DNA of 64,000 bases. Source: an uncultured Oscillospiraceae bacterium (GTDB lineage: Bacteria > Bacillota > Clostridia > Oscillospirales > Oscillospiraceae). The notes under the pieces were generated by a model. That model was not told the origin of the DNA, did not search any database, and was given only the letters and a program-made list of their open reading frames with translations. The stretch lies in contig CAKTHQ010000008.1 of NCBI GenBank assembly GCA_934565415.1, forward strand, positions 1 to 64,000, written 5' to 3'. Shown here piece by piece: positions 33,202-41,886 of the stretch. The position numbers and the translations under genes were made by a program. Position 1 is the stretch's first letter. Each line of letters starts with the position of its first letter.

Positions 33202-35088
33202 TCAGCAGTGGGCGGCGATGACGGCGGGGCCCTTTACGGAAACATCCACACCCTTCAGTTCGTCCGCATTGGATACCAGCATGGCAACGGTGGTATCGTA
33301 GCCGACCTTCTTCAGTGCGTCCAGGTCGAAGTGGACCAGCTTCTGGCCCTTCTTCACCTTCTGGCCGTTCTCTACGAAGGTTTCAAAGTACTTGCCCTGG
33401 AGCTCCACGGTGTTGACGCCGATGTGAATCAGCACCTCTACGCCGTTCACATTCAGGCCCAGGGCGTGCTTGGTCTCGTAGACCAGCTCCACGGTGCAGT
33501 CGGCAGGGGCCACCACATCGCCGGAGGTGGGGATGACGCCGATGCCCTGGCCCAGGGCGCCGGAGGCGAAAACCTCATCCTTGATCTCGGAGGCGGGAAT
33601 CACGGTGCCCTCCACGGGCGCGCTGAGGGTTACATCCCCGGCGGCAACGGTCTTCTTCTCCTCCTTGGGAGCGGACTTGGGGGCGCCGGGCAGAGGATCG
33701 TCCTCAAAGCCGACGATATAGGTGAGGATCGCGCCGCCGAAGAAGGCCACGCAGATGCCGATGATGTAGGCAATAAACTGGCTCAGCTGCACATCAGGGC
33801 CGTAGTAGGACATGATGGTCAGGATACCGTTGTTGGCAAAGCCGTAGTTGATGGCACGGCCGATGCCCATAATGCCGCCGCCTACGGCACCGGCAATGAC
33901 GGCGCAGATCATGGGCTTCTTCAGGCGCAGGTTACAGCCATAGATGGCAGGCTCGGTAACGCCAACCAGCCAGGCGCTCAGAGCGCCGGAGGCAGCTACC
34001 TGGCGGGTGTTGTTGTTCTTGGTCTTCAGCATGACGCCCAGAGCGGCACCGGCCTGGGAGAAGTTAGCCGCACCGGCAAAGCACATCAGGGTGTTGTAGC
34101 CGGTCATGGCTACATCGTTCAGGCCGATGGGCAGCAGGGCACGGTGAGCACCGAAGATAACGCATACGCCCCACAGGCCGCCGACCACGATACCGCCAAG
34201 GACGGGGCTGAAGCCGTACAGAGCGTTATACAGCCACTGGATGATGTAGCCAACATAGATGCCCACGGGGCCGACCACGGTCAGCATCACGGGCAGCATA
34301 ACGATCAGGCAGATACCGGGGACCAGGATCAGCTGCAGCACCTCGGGAATGACCTTTTTCAGCCATTTTTCCAGGAAGTACAGGCAAATGACGGCCAGAA
34401 TAATGGGGATCACGGACTCGGTATAGGCGAAGACCTTGGAGCTTTCGCCGATGGTGAAGGCCATCTTGACTACGGGCAGGCCGAAGATGGTGGACTTGGT
34501 AGCCACATCCTGGACCATGGCATCGATGGTGGGGTGGCACAGGAAGGCGCCCAGCATCATGGCAATGACCTGGTTGGTCTTCAGAGCCTTGGCAGTGGTA
34601 TAGGCCAGGAACACAGGCATGAAGTAGAAAATGATGTTGCTGGCGGTATTCAGAATCACATAGGTGCTGGCGGCGCTATCCACCCAGCCCAGCTTGGCCA
34701 CGGCAGACAGCAGGCCCTTGATGAGGCCGGCCGCGGCAATGGCAGGCACCAGGGGGGTAAAGATCTCGCCCAGTTTCTGGATGAGCAGGTTGCCGAAGCT
34801 CTGTTTCTCGGCAGGTACATCTACTTCGCCCCCGCCGATCTCGCCGCCAAGCAATGTGACTGCCTGATCGTAGACCTTATTGACTTTGCTGCCCAGAACC
34901 ACCTGGAACTGGCCACCGGCCTCTACCACCTGGATGACACCCTCCAGACGGCTGACCACATCCTTATTCGCCTTCTTGCTGTCTCTCAGCACAAAGCGCA
35001 GCCGGGTAAAGCAGTGGGTCATGCTTTTGATGTTTTCCTTGCCGCCGACATTCTCCAAAATGTCGGAAGCGACCTTTTTGTAGTCCAT
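33202..35088 (-). CDS. bglP: PTS beta-glucoside transporter, EIIBCA
   Basis: A 628-residue three-domain permease. EIIB (1-85) has the phosphorylated Cys in MTHCFTRLRFVL (near 26). EIIC (about 105-470) has around ten membrane helices, starting with PAIAAAGLIKGLL. EIIA (about 500-628) holds PVEGTVIPASEI and the active His in VLIHIGVNTVELQGKYFE. It imports and phosphorylates beta-glucosides for the neighbouring BglA. The order B-C-A is that of the Bgl/Asc type. Expression is set by the RAT/terminator leader. Confidence 0.96.
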   Translation of the reverse strand: MDYKKVASDILENVGGKENIKSMTHCFTRLRFVLRDSKKANKDVVSRLEGVIQVVEAGGQFQVVLGSKVNKVYDQAVTLLGGEIGGGEVDVPAEKQSFGNLLIQKLGEIFTPLVPAIAAAGLIKGLLSAVAKLGWVDSAASTYVILNTASNIIFYFMPVFLAYTTAKALKTNQVIAMMLGAFLCHPTIDAMVQDVATKSTIFGLPVVKMAFTIGESSKVFAYTESVIPIILAVICLYFLEKWLKKVIPEVLQLILVPGICLIVMLPVMLTVVGPVGIYVGYIIQWLYNALYGFSPVLGGIVVGGLWGVCVIFGAHRALLPIGLNDVAMTGYNTLMCFAGAANFSQAGAALGVMLKTKNNNTRQVAASGALSAWLVGVTEPAIYGCNLRLKKPMICAVIAGAVGGGIMGIGRAINYGFANNGILTIMSYYGPDVQLSQFIAYIIGICVAFFGGAILTYIVGFEDDPLPGAPKSAPKEEKKTVAAGDVTLSAPVEGTVIPASEIKDEVFASGALGQGIGVIPTSGDVVAPADCTVELVYETKHALGLNVNGVEVLIHIGVNTVELQGKYFETFVENGQKVKKGQKLVHFDLDALKKVGYDTTVAMLVSNADELKGVDVSVKGPAVIAAHC

Positions 35089-35126
35089 AATAGACCCTCC
35101 TCAAAAGATTTTCGGTGAACAGACGC

Positions 35127-35189
35127 AAAAAAAGACCAGAACGGAACGCGCAAAGAGGCCAATCCCTTTGCCGCAGTCCACTTCTGATC
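35127..35189 (-). terminator. Conditional terminator in the bglP leader
   Basis: On the minus strand GATCAGAA pairs with TTCTGGTC (35182-35189 with 35134-35141), with an inner GCAAAG/CTTTGC stem, followed by seven Ts. It overlaps the RAT site, so the two structures are mutually exclusive. Confidence 0.85.
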
Positions 35190-35212
35190 TTGCCCGCATG
35201 ACCGGTAACACT
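35184..35212 (-). promoter_or_regulatory. RAT (ribonucleic antiterminator) site for LicT
   Basis: On the minus strand the leader contains GTGTTACCGGTCATG and CGGGCAAGATC, matching the known RAT pattern of TGTTACTGGT, a short loop and GGCAAAACC. Its 3' edge overlaps the first arm of the terminator. LicT binding would block termination and allow bglP-bglA expression. Confidence 0.85.
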
Positions 35213-35240
35213 CATCTGTGTCTGTTCAATTGATGGTCTT

Positions 35241-35269
35241 ACTTTACTACGGTTTTCCACGGATTTCAA
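35241..35269 (-). promoter_or_regulatory. Promoter of the bglP-bglA operon
   Basis: TTGAAA (35264-35269), 17-base spacer and TAAAGT (35241-35246) on the minus strand, giving a leader of about 145 bases. Confidence 0.7.
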
Positions 35270-35383
35270 GGGGTTTTGCTCTAAAAATGAACATTCTGCC
35301 TTTTTAACAAAATATGAATGACTGTTTTGTGTAAAATGCGCATAAAGCTTTCTTTACAATCGTTGCGGCCGATTACACATTTG

Positions 35384-35412
35384 TTTACTTTTCTCCGGAT
35401 TTATGCTACAAT
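35384..35412 (+). promoter_or_regulatory. Promoter of the jetABC-like operon
   Basis: TTTACT (35384-35389), 17-base spacer ending in TGC and TACAAT (35407-35412); the first gene starts 35 bases later after an AGAAGGA. No other promoter is obvious before 45047. Confidence 0.75.
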
Positions 35413-35447
35413 AGACAAAATTATGACAATAAGAAGGAAAATCACCT

Positions 35448-36845
35448 ATGCAACTGTTTGATGCGGTTCCCAGTGATCTGTTTTCCGTGCTGGCTTCTCC
35501 CAATAAGGTGCTGTATTCCGATGCTCTGGATGTTCTGTATACCGCCTACCGGGAGAACCTGAAAATTCCGGAAGCCACCCTGTACATGATGCTTCGCGGC
35601 CGTCTGGAGCAGCAGCTGGCCCAGGCGGATTTTGAGGGCGAGGACATCGACGAGGAGGAGCGGCGGGACATTTCCGGCCGGGCCCGGTTCCTTATCCGGA
35701 AGCTCTGCGCCAAGGGCTGGTTTGAAAAAGAGCGGGGGGACAATTTCGAGGAGTATATCACCGTTCCCGGCTACAGCAGCCAGCTTTTGGAGCTGCTGCA
35801 CCGGCTGCGCAGCGACGACACCATGCGGGGCTATGCCTATGTATACGGCACCTATTCCATGCTGAAGGTGGCCAGCGAAGATGACAGCATCTACAACAAG
35901 ATGAATGCCGTCTACAATGCCTACGACAATACTCTGGCTCTTATCAACCTGCTGCAGATGATCTACCACAATGTAAAGCACTTTTTCCAGATCCAGCTGC
36001 AGCTGCGGGAAGTCAATCAGGTCCTGGCCTCCCACTTTGACGATTACGGGCAGAAGGTAGCCGAAACCTACATCCGGCCTCTTAAAATCCGGGACTCGGT
36101 GCCCAAGTACCGGGGGCCCATTCAGGACATTCTGAACCGCTGGCTGGAGGATGATGCCCTCATCAATGCCATGGCCAATACCGCCCTGCAGGACCGGCGG
36201 GGGGACAGCCTGGAAAGCTGCCGGGCAGACCTGCTGCGGAAAATCTTCTGGGTCAAGGACCGGTACGACAGCATGGAGCAGGACTACCTGGAGGAAATCG
36301 ACGCCCAGGTCCGCCGCTACACCCGGGCCACCACCCAAAAGCTGGAAAATCTGACCACCCGTGACCAGACCATCCGGGGGAATCTCCTGTTCCTGATGGA
36401 CCGACTGGCCGACGGCGGCAAGGGCAGCGACACGGCAGAGGCCATTTCCCCTGCCCTGCAGCTGTACGAGCAATCCTGTCTTTCGGATAAGAGCCTGTGG
36501 TACCGGAAGCGGCCCGGGAAGCGGACCAAAGCCCCGCCCGTCCCCATGGAGGAAGGAGGGCCGGACGACCATGCCTTGGTCAGGGCCCGGAAGCTCTTGC
36601 ACTCTGACTACGACCGAAAGTCGGTTATTGCTTATATCCAGCGTCTTTTGGAGGGAAAAAGCGCATTCCGTTCCGAAGATATGGAATTAACGGACGACCG
36701 GGCCTATATTATGAGCCTGCTGGCCGTACTGAACGGCGGCAGCCCGGAGTCCGGCTATACGGTGGAGCCTCTGGAAGGCTCCTACCGGGAAAACGGATAC
36801 ACCATCCCGGAGCTGCAAATCCGCAGCAAGGAGGAGAAGCTATGA
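35448..36845 (+). CDS. JetA-like (MukF/kleisin-like) Wadjet protein, DUF5716 type
   Basis: A 465-residue protein of the DUF5716/JetA type, the kleisin-like MukF analogue of Wadjet SMC complexes. It opens MQLFDAVPSDLFSVLASPNKVLYSDALDVLY, followed by a winged-helix-like region (RARFLIRKLCAKGWFEKERGDNFEEYITVPGY) that JetA uses as N-terminal domain. A long middle coiled coil (about 110-330) leads to a C-terminal winged-helix-like end. It leads a five-gene unit with its own promoter and overlaps jetB by the ATGA pattern. The family identity rests on recognising the opening and layout. Confidence 0.85.
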   Translation: MQLFDAVPSDLFSVLASPNKVLYSDALDVLYTAYRENLKIPEATLYMMLRGRLEQQLAQADFEGEDIDEEERRDISGRARFLIRKLCAKGWFEKERGDNFEEYITVPGYSSQLLELLHRLRSDDTMRGYAYVYGTYSMLKVASEDDSIYNKMNAVYNAYDNTLALINLLQMIYHNVKHFFQIQLQLREVNQVLASHFDDYGQKVAETYIRPLKIRDSVPKYRGPIQDILNRWLEDDALINAMANTALQDRRGDSLESCRADLLRKIFWVKDRYDSMEQDYLEEIDAQVRRYTRATTQKLENLTTRDQTIRGNLLFLMDRLADGGKGSDTAEAISPALQLYEQSCLSDKSLWYRKRPGKRTKAPPVPMEEGGPDDHALVRARKLLHSDYDRKSVIAYIQRLLEGKSAFRSEDMELTDDRAYIMSLLAVLNGGSPESGYTVEPLEGSYRENGYTIPELQIRSKEEKL

Positions 36846-37471
36846 ATTTTGCCTGGCTGGAAGACGCCAATACCCGGGAGCTGGAGCAGTTCAAAAGCGT
36901 ATGCAACCAGCTTCTAAGCCGTACCTTTGTGGTACGCACCCTGTACAAGCAGGGCCAGGGCCGTATCAACAATCCGGACTATACCTTTCTGGCAAGCCAC
37001 TATGCCCAGGTGCGGGATTATCTGCTGCTCCTGGACTGGGACCTGCAGCGGGACGATCTGAACGGCTACTTTTATGTACAGAATACCAGTGAGGCCAACC
37101 GGCTGAGCCTGGATAAAAAGGAAACGGGGCTGCTGCTGGCCCTGCGGATGATCTATGAAGAAAGCCAGGAATCCTTAGGCCTGGAGCAGGATGCCGTGTG
37201 CACCGTCCGGGATCTCCTGGAAAAGGTGGTTACGGACCACCCCATTCTCCCTGCCAAGCCCAATATGGAGGATGTGAAGCGAACCCTGACCCGGTTTGAA
37301 AACCACTGCATTCTCCAGAGGTTGGAAGGAAAGTACAATAAGCCGGACTGCCGCTTTACCATTCTGCCCACCATTCAAACGGTGGTGGCCGCAGACCGGA
37401 TCAGCCTGGTGGCCGCAGCGCTGAGAAAGGAGGAGCCCAATGAAGAAGCTGAAGAAGATTCTGCTGGTTAA
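36842..37471 (+). CDS. JetB-like (MukE-like) Wadjet protein, DUF4194 type
   Basis: A 209-residue DUF4194/JetB protein, the MukE (KITE) analogue that binds the kleisin. It shows two winged-helix halves: RTFVVRTLYKQGQGRINNPDYTFLASHYAQVRDYLLLLDWDLQRDD at 28-75 and KPNMEDVKRTLTRFENHCILQRLEGKYNKPDCRFTILPTIQTVV at 137-187. LDKKETGLLLALRMIYEE in the middle is characteristic of JetB. It overlaps jetA by four and jetC by 32 bases, so the three are translationally coupled, as expected for subunits of one complex. Confidence 0.86.
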   Translation: MNFAWLEDANTRELEQFKSVCNQLLSRTFVVRTLYKQGQGRINNPDYTFLASHYAQVRDYLLLLDWDLQRDDLNGYFYVQNTSEANRLSLDKKETGLLLALRMIYEESQESLGLEQDAVCTVRDLLEKVVTDHPILPAKPNMEDVKRTLTRFENHCILQRLEGKYNKPDCRFTILPTIQTVVAADRISLVAAALRKEEPNEEAEEDSAG

Positions 37472-40400
37472 CTGGCTTTATTTTTCCAAAGAACTCATTG
37501 AGGTGGACGACATCAATTTCCTGACCGGCAAAAACGGCGCGGGAAAATCCACCGTTATCGATGCTCTGCAAATTGTTCTTCTGGGCGATACCAACTCCCG
37601 GAATTTCAACCAGGCCGCCAACGAAAAATCCCAGCGGACCCTGGACGGCTACCTGCGGGCGGATATGGACCCCAACAACCCCTACTCCCGCCGGGGCAAG
37701 GATTTTACCAGCTACATCGCCTGTGAATTCTTCGACGATTTGAAAGGTGCCAGCTTTGTCACCGGCGTGGCCTTCGACTGCCGCAGCGAGGGAAACTACA
37801 TCGACCACTTTTTCATCTACAACGGCACTTTGCCGGATAACGGCTTTGTGGAAAACGGTTTTGCCCTGGACTATCCTGATTTCCGAAAAAAAATGCGGGA
37901 GCAGTATGGGCCCCAAATCACTTTTTTTGAAACCCAAAAGCAGTACCGGGCGGATATGCTGGCCAAGTGGAACGTTCACGATGAGCAGGTCATGCGGATG
38001 ATGAAAAAGGCCGTATCCTTCCGGCCCATTGTGGATATTCAGAAATTCATTACGGAAAACATCTGCGATGTATCGGAAAAGCCGGATATTGTGGCCATGC
38101 AGCAGAATATCCGGGCCTACAAGCGCCACGAGAAGCTGGCCCGGCAGCAGGAGGAAAAGCTCAGCGCCCTGACTGCCATCAGCGAAGCCTACGAAAAAAC
38201 GGAAGCCGCCCTCTCCGACTGGCGCCAGCAAAGCTTTCTGGTCCAGCAGGCCCAGAAGGAGGACCTGGAAAACCAGTGCATCAAGCTACAAAAGGAGCAA
38301 ACCAATCGGGAAGCGGATATCGAAAGCCGTACCGCAAAGCTGGACGCCTTGGCGCAGGAAATTCAGGAGGCAGAGCAAAAGAAGGAGGCGCTGATTAAAA
38401 TCTGCGCCCAGAGCGATGTGTCCCGGGAAAAAGACAAGCTTCGGGCCAATTGTCAGGCCCTGGAACAGGAGCAGTTACGCCTGACCGGCCAGCTGCAGCA
38501 GGATGCCCTGGAGCTCCGTCGGGAAGCCCAGTGCATTCTGTCCATCCGGGAAGCCCTCCGCCCTTGGGAAGGCCGGGAGGACCTAAAAAGCCCCATTTCC
38601 GCCGCAGAAGCCGCGAAAGGAAGCTTTGCCCCCTTTGAAAACTGCAGCGGAGAGGTCTTTGACTGCCCCGATGCCATTTTTAACTTTGCTCAGGAAACCA
38701 CTCAGGCCCTGATGAGCACCCTGCGGGACAGCGCCTACGGGGTCAAGCAGGCCCTGGATAGCTGGAAGTCCCTCCGGGCAGACCGGGAAAAGGCCCTGGA
38801 AAACCTGCGAAAAAACATCAAAAACTACCCAAAGGGCTTAATTCCCCTAAAGCAGAAGCTGGAAAGCGAGCTGAGCTCGCACTTTGGAGAGGAAGTCCAT
38901 CTGGAAATTCTGGCGGATGTGCTGGAGATTCCCGAGGCCCAGGAGCGCTGGCGTCATGCCGTGGAAGGGTATCTGAACAACCAGAAATTCTACCTTCTGG
39001 CAGACCCCAGATACTATGAGGAAGCCGTCAAGGTTTACGACCGCCACAAGCGGTCCTTCGGCCCCGGCAGCTTTGGCCTGGTAGATATCGGCAAGCTCCG
39101 GGAAAAAGAGCGCCTCTCCCCCCTGCCGGATAGCCTTGCAGGCAAGGTCTCTACGGAAAACGACCTGGCGCGCTCCTATGCCGACTACTTATTGGGACGA
39201 GTGGTCTGCTGCGACCGGGTAGAAGATCTGCGGAAATACCGAACCGCTATCACACCGGAAGGGATGCTGTACCAGGGCTATGTGGTCCGCCCCCTGCGGA
39301 AAGAGCAGATGGAAGAGGCCTACATCGGCCGTCGGGCCGTAGCCCTGCGGCTCCGGCAGATTGAAGCCGAGACCGCAGAGCTTCAGGCAAGCATTCAGGA
39401 AACTGAACCCATCTACCGGGCTCTGACCCAGGCCCAGAACCACGAGCCCCTGCTCTCTGCCCGATATGTGCAGGCTACCCTCCCGCAGAGGCGCGAGGAC
39501 TATCATCGCGGCCTGGAAATCACCAAAAAAATTGCCCAGGCCGAAGAAAAGCTGTCTCAGCTGGACCTGTTCTGGCTGGAGGCCCAGGAACGGGCCATTG
39601 GCGAATTGGAAGAGAAAATCGGTCTTCTTCGGCAGGAGGAAATGCAGCACAGCGCCAAAAAAGCTCTGTCCCAGGAGCGGGTACGGGTGCTGAAAACCGA
39701 AGAGCTTCCCGGTATCCGCCAGCGGACCCAAGAGCTGGAGGAGCGCATTGGTATGAACTTCTCCACAGACTTTGTGGAAAAGGTCGGCCTGCCCCGCTAC
39801 AGCAAGGAGCTGGATCGGCTGAAAAACCCCGCCGCCATTCTCCGGCGGTACAGCGGCACCCTGGAGGACCGGCAAACCGCCTGGGAGGATGCCCGGAAGC
39901 GCCTTTTGCAGCTGCGGGAGGACTATCGCCGGTTTGGCCCCTGCTCCTTCCAGGTAGATGCCGCCACCAACGAGGAATACGCCGCCGAGCAGCGGTACCT
40001 GGAAGAAAGCGAACTGCCCCAGTACCGGCAGCGGATCCGGGAGGCCTACGACAGCGCCATGGAGCAATTCCAGAACGACTTCCTGGCCAAGCTGAAGTCC
40101 AGCATCGACCAGGTTCAGGGCCAGGTAAAGAGCCTGAATCGAGCCTTGGAGAAGGCCCAGTTCGGTACGGACCGGTACCGCTTCCGGGTGGAGCGGAACC
40201 CGGACTACGGCCAGTATTACGACATGATTATGGCTCCGGAGCTGATGGAGGGCGAGGGCGGTCTCTTTGCCCTGCCCTTCCAGCAGAAATACGGCCCCCT
40301 CATCGAGGAGCTCTTCGGCCGCATCGCCATGTCCGACGACTCCCTTTTGAATGCCCGTAAGCAGAGCGAGCTGCAGGAAAACATCGAAAAATACACGGAT

Positions 40401-40808
40401 TTCCGTACCTACCTGAAATTCGACCTGGAAACCACGGACCAGAACGGCGCCAAGCAGCTTCTTTCCCAAACCCTGAATACCAAGTCCGGCGGCGAAACCC
40501 AGACTCCCTTCTACATTGCGGTGCTGGCTTCCTTCGCTCAGCTGTACCAGGTGAACAATCTGTCCAGCGCTCTGAGCAATACCGTCCGGCTGGTGGTCTT
40601 CGACGAAGCCTTTAATAAGATGGACAGCGAGCGGATTATCGAAAGCGTCCGCCTCCTGCGGAAAATGGGCCTGCAGGCCATCATCTGCACGCCCCCGGAC
40701 AAGCTCTCCGACATCATGCCCCTGGCCGACCGGACCCTGCTTGTCGGAAAAGAGAAGTACCGGATGCACGTTCTGTCGTATGCAAAGGAAATGCCCCAGG
40801 AGGAATAA
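37440..40808 (+). CDS. JetC-like SMC ATPase (MukB-like)
   Basis: A 1122-residue SMC-type ATPase. The Walker A GKNGAGKST is at 30-38, two long coiled-coil arms (roughly 215-360 and 650-960) flank a hinge region, and at the C-terminus the signature TKSGGETQ (1014-1021) and Walker B RLVVFDEAFNKMD (1050-1062) complete the head. These features and the GDTNSRNFNQAAN segment after Walker A are typical of Wadjet JetC and MksB rather than Smc. It would extrude DNA loops together with JetA and JetB. The conspicuous absence is jetD: the next gene is an Mre11-like phosphoesterase. Confidence 0.9.
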   Translation: MKKLKKILLVNWLYFSKELIEVDDINFLTGKNGAGKSTVIDALQIVLLGDTNSRNFNQAANEKSQRTLDGYLRADMDPNNPYSRRGKDFTSYIACEFFDDLKGASFVTGVAFDCRSEGNYIDHFFIYNGTLPDNGFVENGFALDYPDFRKKMREQYGPQITFFETQKQYRADMLAKWNVHDEQVMRMMKKAVSFRPIVDIQKFITENICDVSEKPDIVAMQQNIRAYKRHEKLARQQEEKLSALTAISEAYEKTEAALSDWRQQSFLVQQAQKEDLENQCIKLQKEQTNREADIESRTAKLDALAQEIQEAEQKKEALIKICAQSDVSREKDKLRANCQALEQEQLRLTGQLQQDALELRREAQCILSIREALRPWEGREDLKSPISAAEAAKGSFAPFENCSGEVFDCPDAIFNFAQETTQALMSTLRDSAYGVKQALDSWKSLRADREKALENLRKNIKNYPKGLIPLKQKLESELSSHFGEEVHLEILADVLEIPEAQERWRHAVEGYLNNQKFYLLADPRYYEEAVKVYDRHKRSFGPGSFGLVDIGKLREKERLSPLPDSLAGKVSTENDLARSYADYLLGRVVCCDRVEDLRKYRTAITPEGMLYQGYVVRPLRKEQMEEAYIGRRAVALRLRQIEAETAELQASIQETEPIYRALTQAQNHEPLLSARYVQATLPQRREDYHRGLEITKKIAQAEEKLSQLDLFWLEAQERAIGELEEKIGLLRQEEMQHSAKKALSQERVRVLKTEELPGIRQRTQELEERIGMNFSTDFVEKVGLPRYSKELDRLKNPAAILRRYSGTLEDRQTAWEDARKRLLQLREDYRRFGPCSFQVDAATNEEYAAEQRYLEESELPQYRQRIREAYDSAMEQFQNDFLAKLKSSIDQVQGQVKSLNRALEKAQFGTDRYRFRVERNPDYGQYYDMIMAPELMEGEGGLFALPFQQKYGPLIEELFGRIAMSDDSLLNARKQSELQENIEKYTDFRTYLKFDLETTDQNGAKQLLSQTLNTKSGGETQTPFYIAVLASFAQLYQVNNLSSALSNTVRLVVFDEAFNKMDSERIIESVRLLRKMGLQAIICTPPDKLSDIMPLADRTLLVGKEKYRMHVLSYAKEMPQEE

Positions 40809-40812
40809 GGCT

Positions 40813-41886
40813 ATGAAATTCATCCATTGCGCCGATCTGCATTTGGATTCCCCCATGGGGACCCATATGGACGCCGCCCAGGCCTCCAAGCGAAATACAG
40901 AAATCATCCATTCCTTCCTCCGATTGACGGAATACGCCCGGGAGAATGCCGTCCGGGCCGTGCTTATTGCCGGAGACCTGTTCGACGGAGCACGCATCAC
41001 CAGGCGGACGGTGGAGGAAATTCTGGATGCCGTCGTCAAGACCCCGGAGGTGGATTACCTCTATATCCCCGGAAATCACGATGGAGCTGCCCGGGCCCTT
41101 TCCGATCGGGCCCTGCCCCCAAATTTCATTCGGTTTCCGAAGCAGTGGAAAACCGTCACCTACGGAAACATCGCCGTTTCCGGCATTGAAATGTGCCGGG
41201 AAAACGCCGAAAGCCTCTATGATGCTCTACCCCAGCCGAAAGGGATAACCCACATCGTCATGCTCCACGGCCAGGTGGGGACAGCCAGCGGCGAGGACCT
41301 GGTAAACCTGCCCCTGCTGCAAAACAGGGGCATTGTCTATCTGGCCCTGGGACATCTTCACAGCTTCTGCGTAAACCGACTGGGCTCCTCCGGTGTCTAC
41401 GCCTACTGCGGCTGTCTGGAGGGCAGGGGCTTTGACGAATGCGGCCCAAAGGGCTTTGTGCTTCTGGAGGCGGAAAACGGAAAAGTAACCCCCACCTTCG
41501 TCCCCTTTGCCTGCCGGGAGCTCCGCAAGGTAGATGTGGACATCACCGGCCTGCAAAAAAACGCCCAGATTTTTCAGGCCATGCAGGAAGCTGCAAAGGG
41601 GATTTCCAGAGAGCATATGGTAGAATTCCTGCTCCAGGGCCATACCTCGCTGGATACCGATATTTCCGTTGATTACCTGCAAAACCTGATCGGAGACCGG
41701 TTCTTTTTTACGAAGGTCAAAAACCTTACTACCCTGGCCCTGGACCCCAAAGACTATGAAAACGACATTTCCCTAAAGGGAGAATTCATCCGTCTTGTAA
41801 TGTCCTCTGATCGATCCGAAGAAGAAAAGGTCCGGCTGCTCCGGCTGGGGCTGCTGGCACTGGCGGGAGAGGAGCTGAGCCTATGA
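40813..41886 (+). CDS. Mre11/SbcD-like metallophosphoesterase
   Basis: A 357-residue calcineurin-type phosphoesterase with every metal motif of Mre11/SbcD/YhaO nucleases: HCADLHLDSP (Asp8, His10), LIAGDLFDG (Asp55, Asp58), IPGNHDG (Asn88, His89), LHGQ and LGHLHS. The remaining part is a cap domain with little similarity. I chose the ATG at 40813 since CAGGAGGA precedes it and the domain starts there. It lies four bases after jetC and overlaps the next gene by the ATGA pattern, so it belongs to the same operon. It could be an ordinary repair exonuclease or the effector nuclease of the complex. Confidence 0.92.
   Translation: MKFIHCADLHLDSPMGTHMDAAQASKRNTEIIHSFLRLTEYARENAVRAVLIAGDLFDGARITRRTVEEILDAVVKTPEVDYLYIPGNHDGAARALSDRALPPNFIRFPKQWKTVTYGNIAVSGIEMCRENAESLYDALPQPKGITHIVMLHGQVGTASGEDLVNLPLLQNRGIVYLALGHLHSFCVNRLGSSGVYAYCGCLEGRGFDECGPKGFVLLEAENGKVTPTFVPFACRELRKVDVDITGLQKNAQIFQAMQEAAKGISREHMVEFLLQGHTSLDTDISVDYLQNLIGDRFFFTKVKNLTTLALDPKDYENDISLKGEFIRLVMSSDRSEEEKVRLLRLGLLALAGEELSL

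Noticed and set aside
33043..35118. 691-residue plus-strand open frame rich in Gly, Asp, His and Gln
   Set aside because: Antisense of bglP/bglA; low-complexity composition arises from the GC-rich codons of the membrane protein.
39189..41039. 616-residue minus-strand open frame
   Set aside because: Antisense of the JetC-like gene and the phosphoesterase; no recognisable motif and no RBS.
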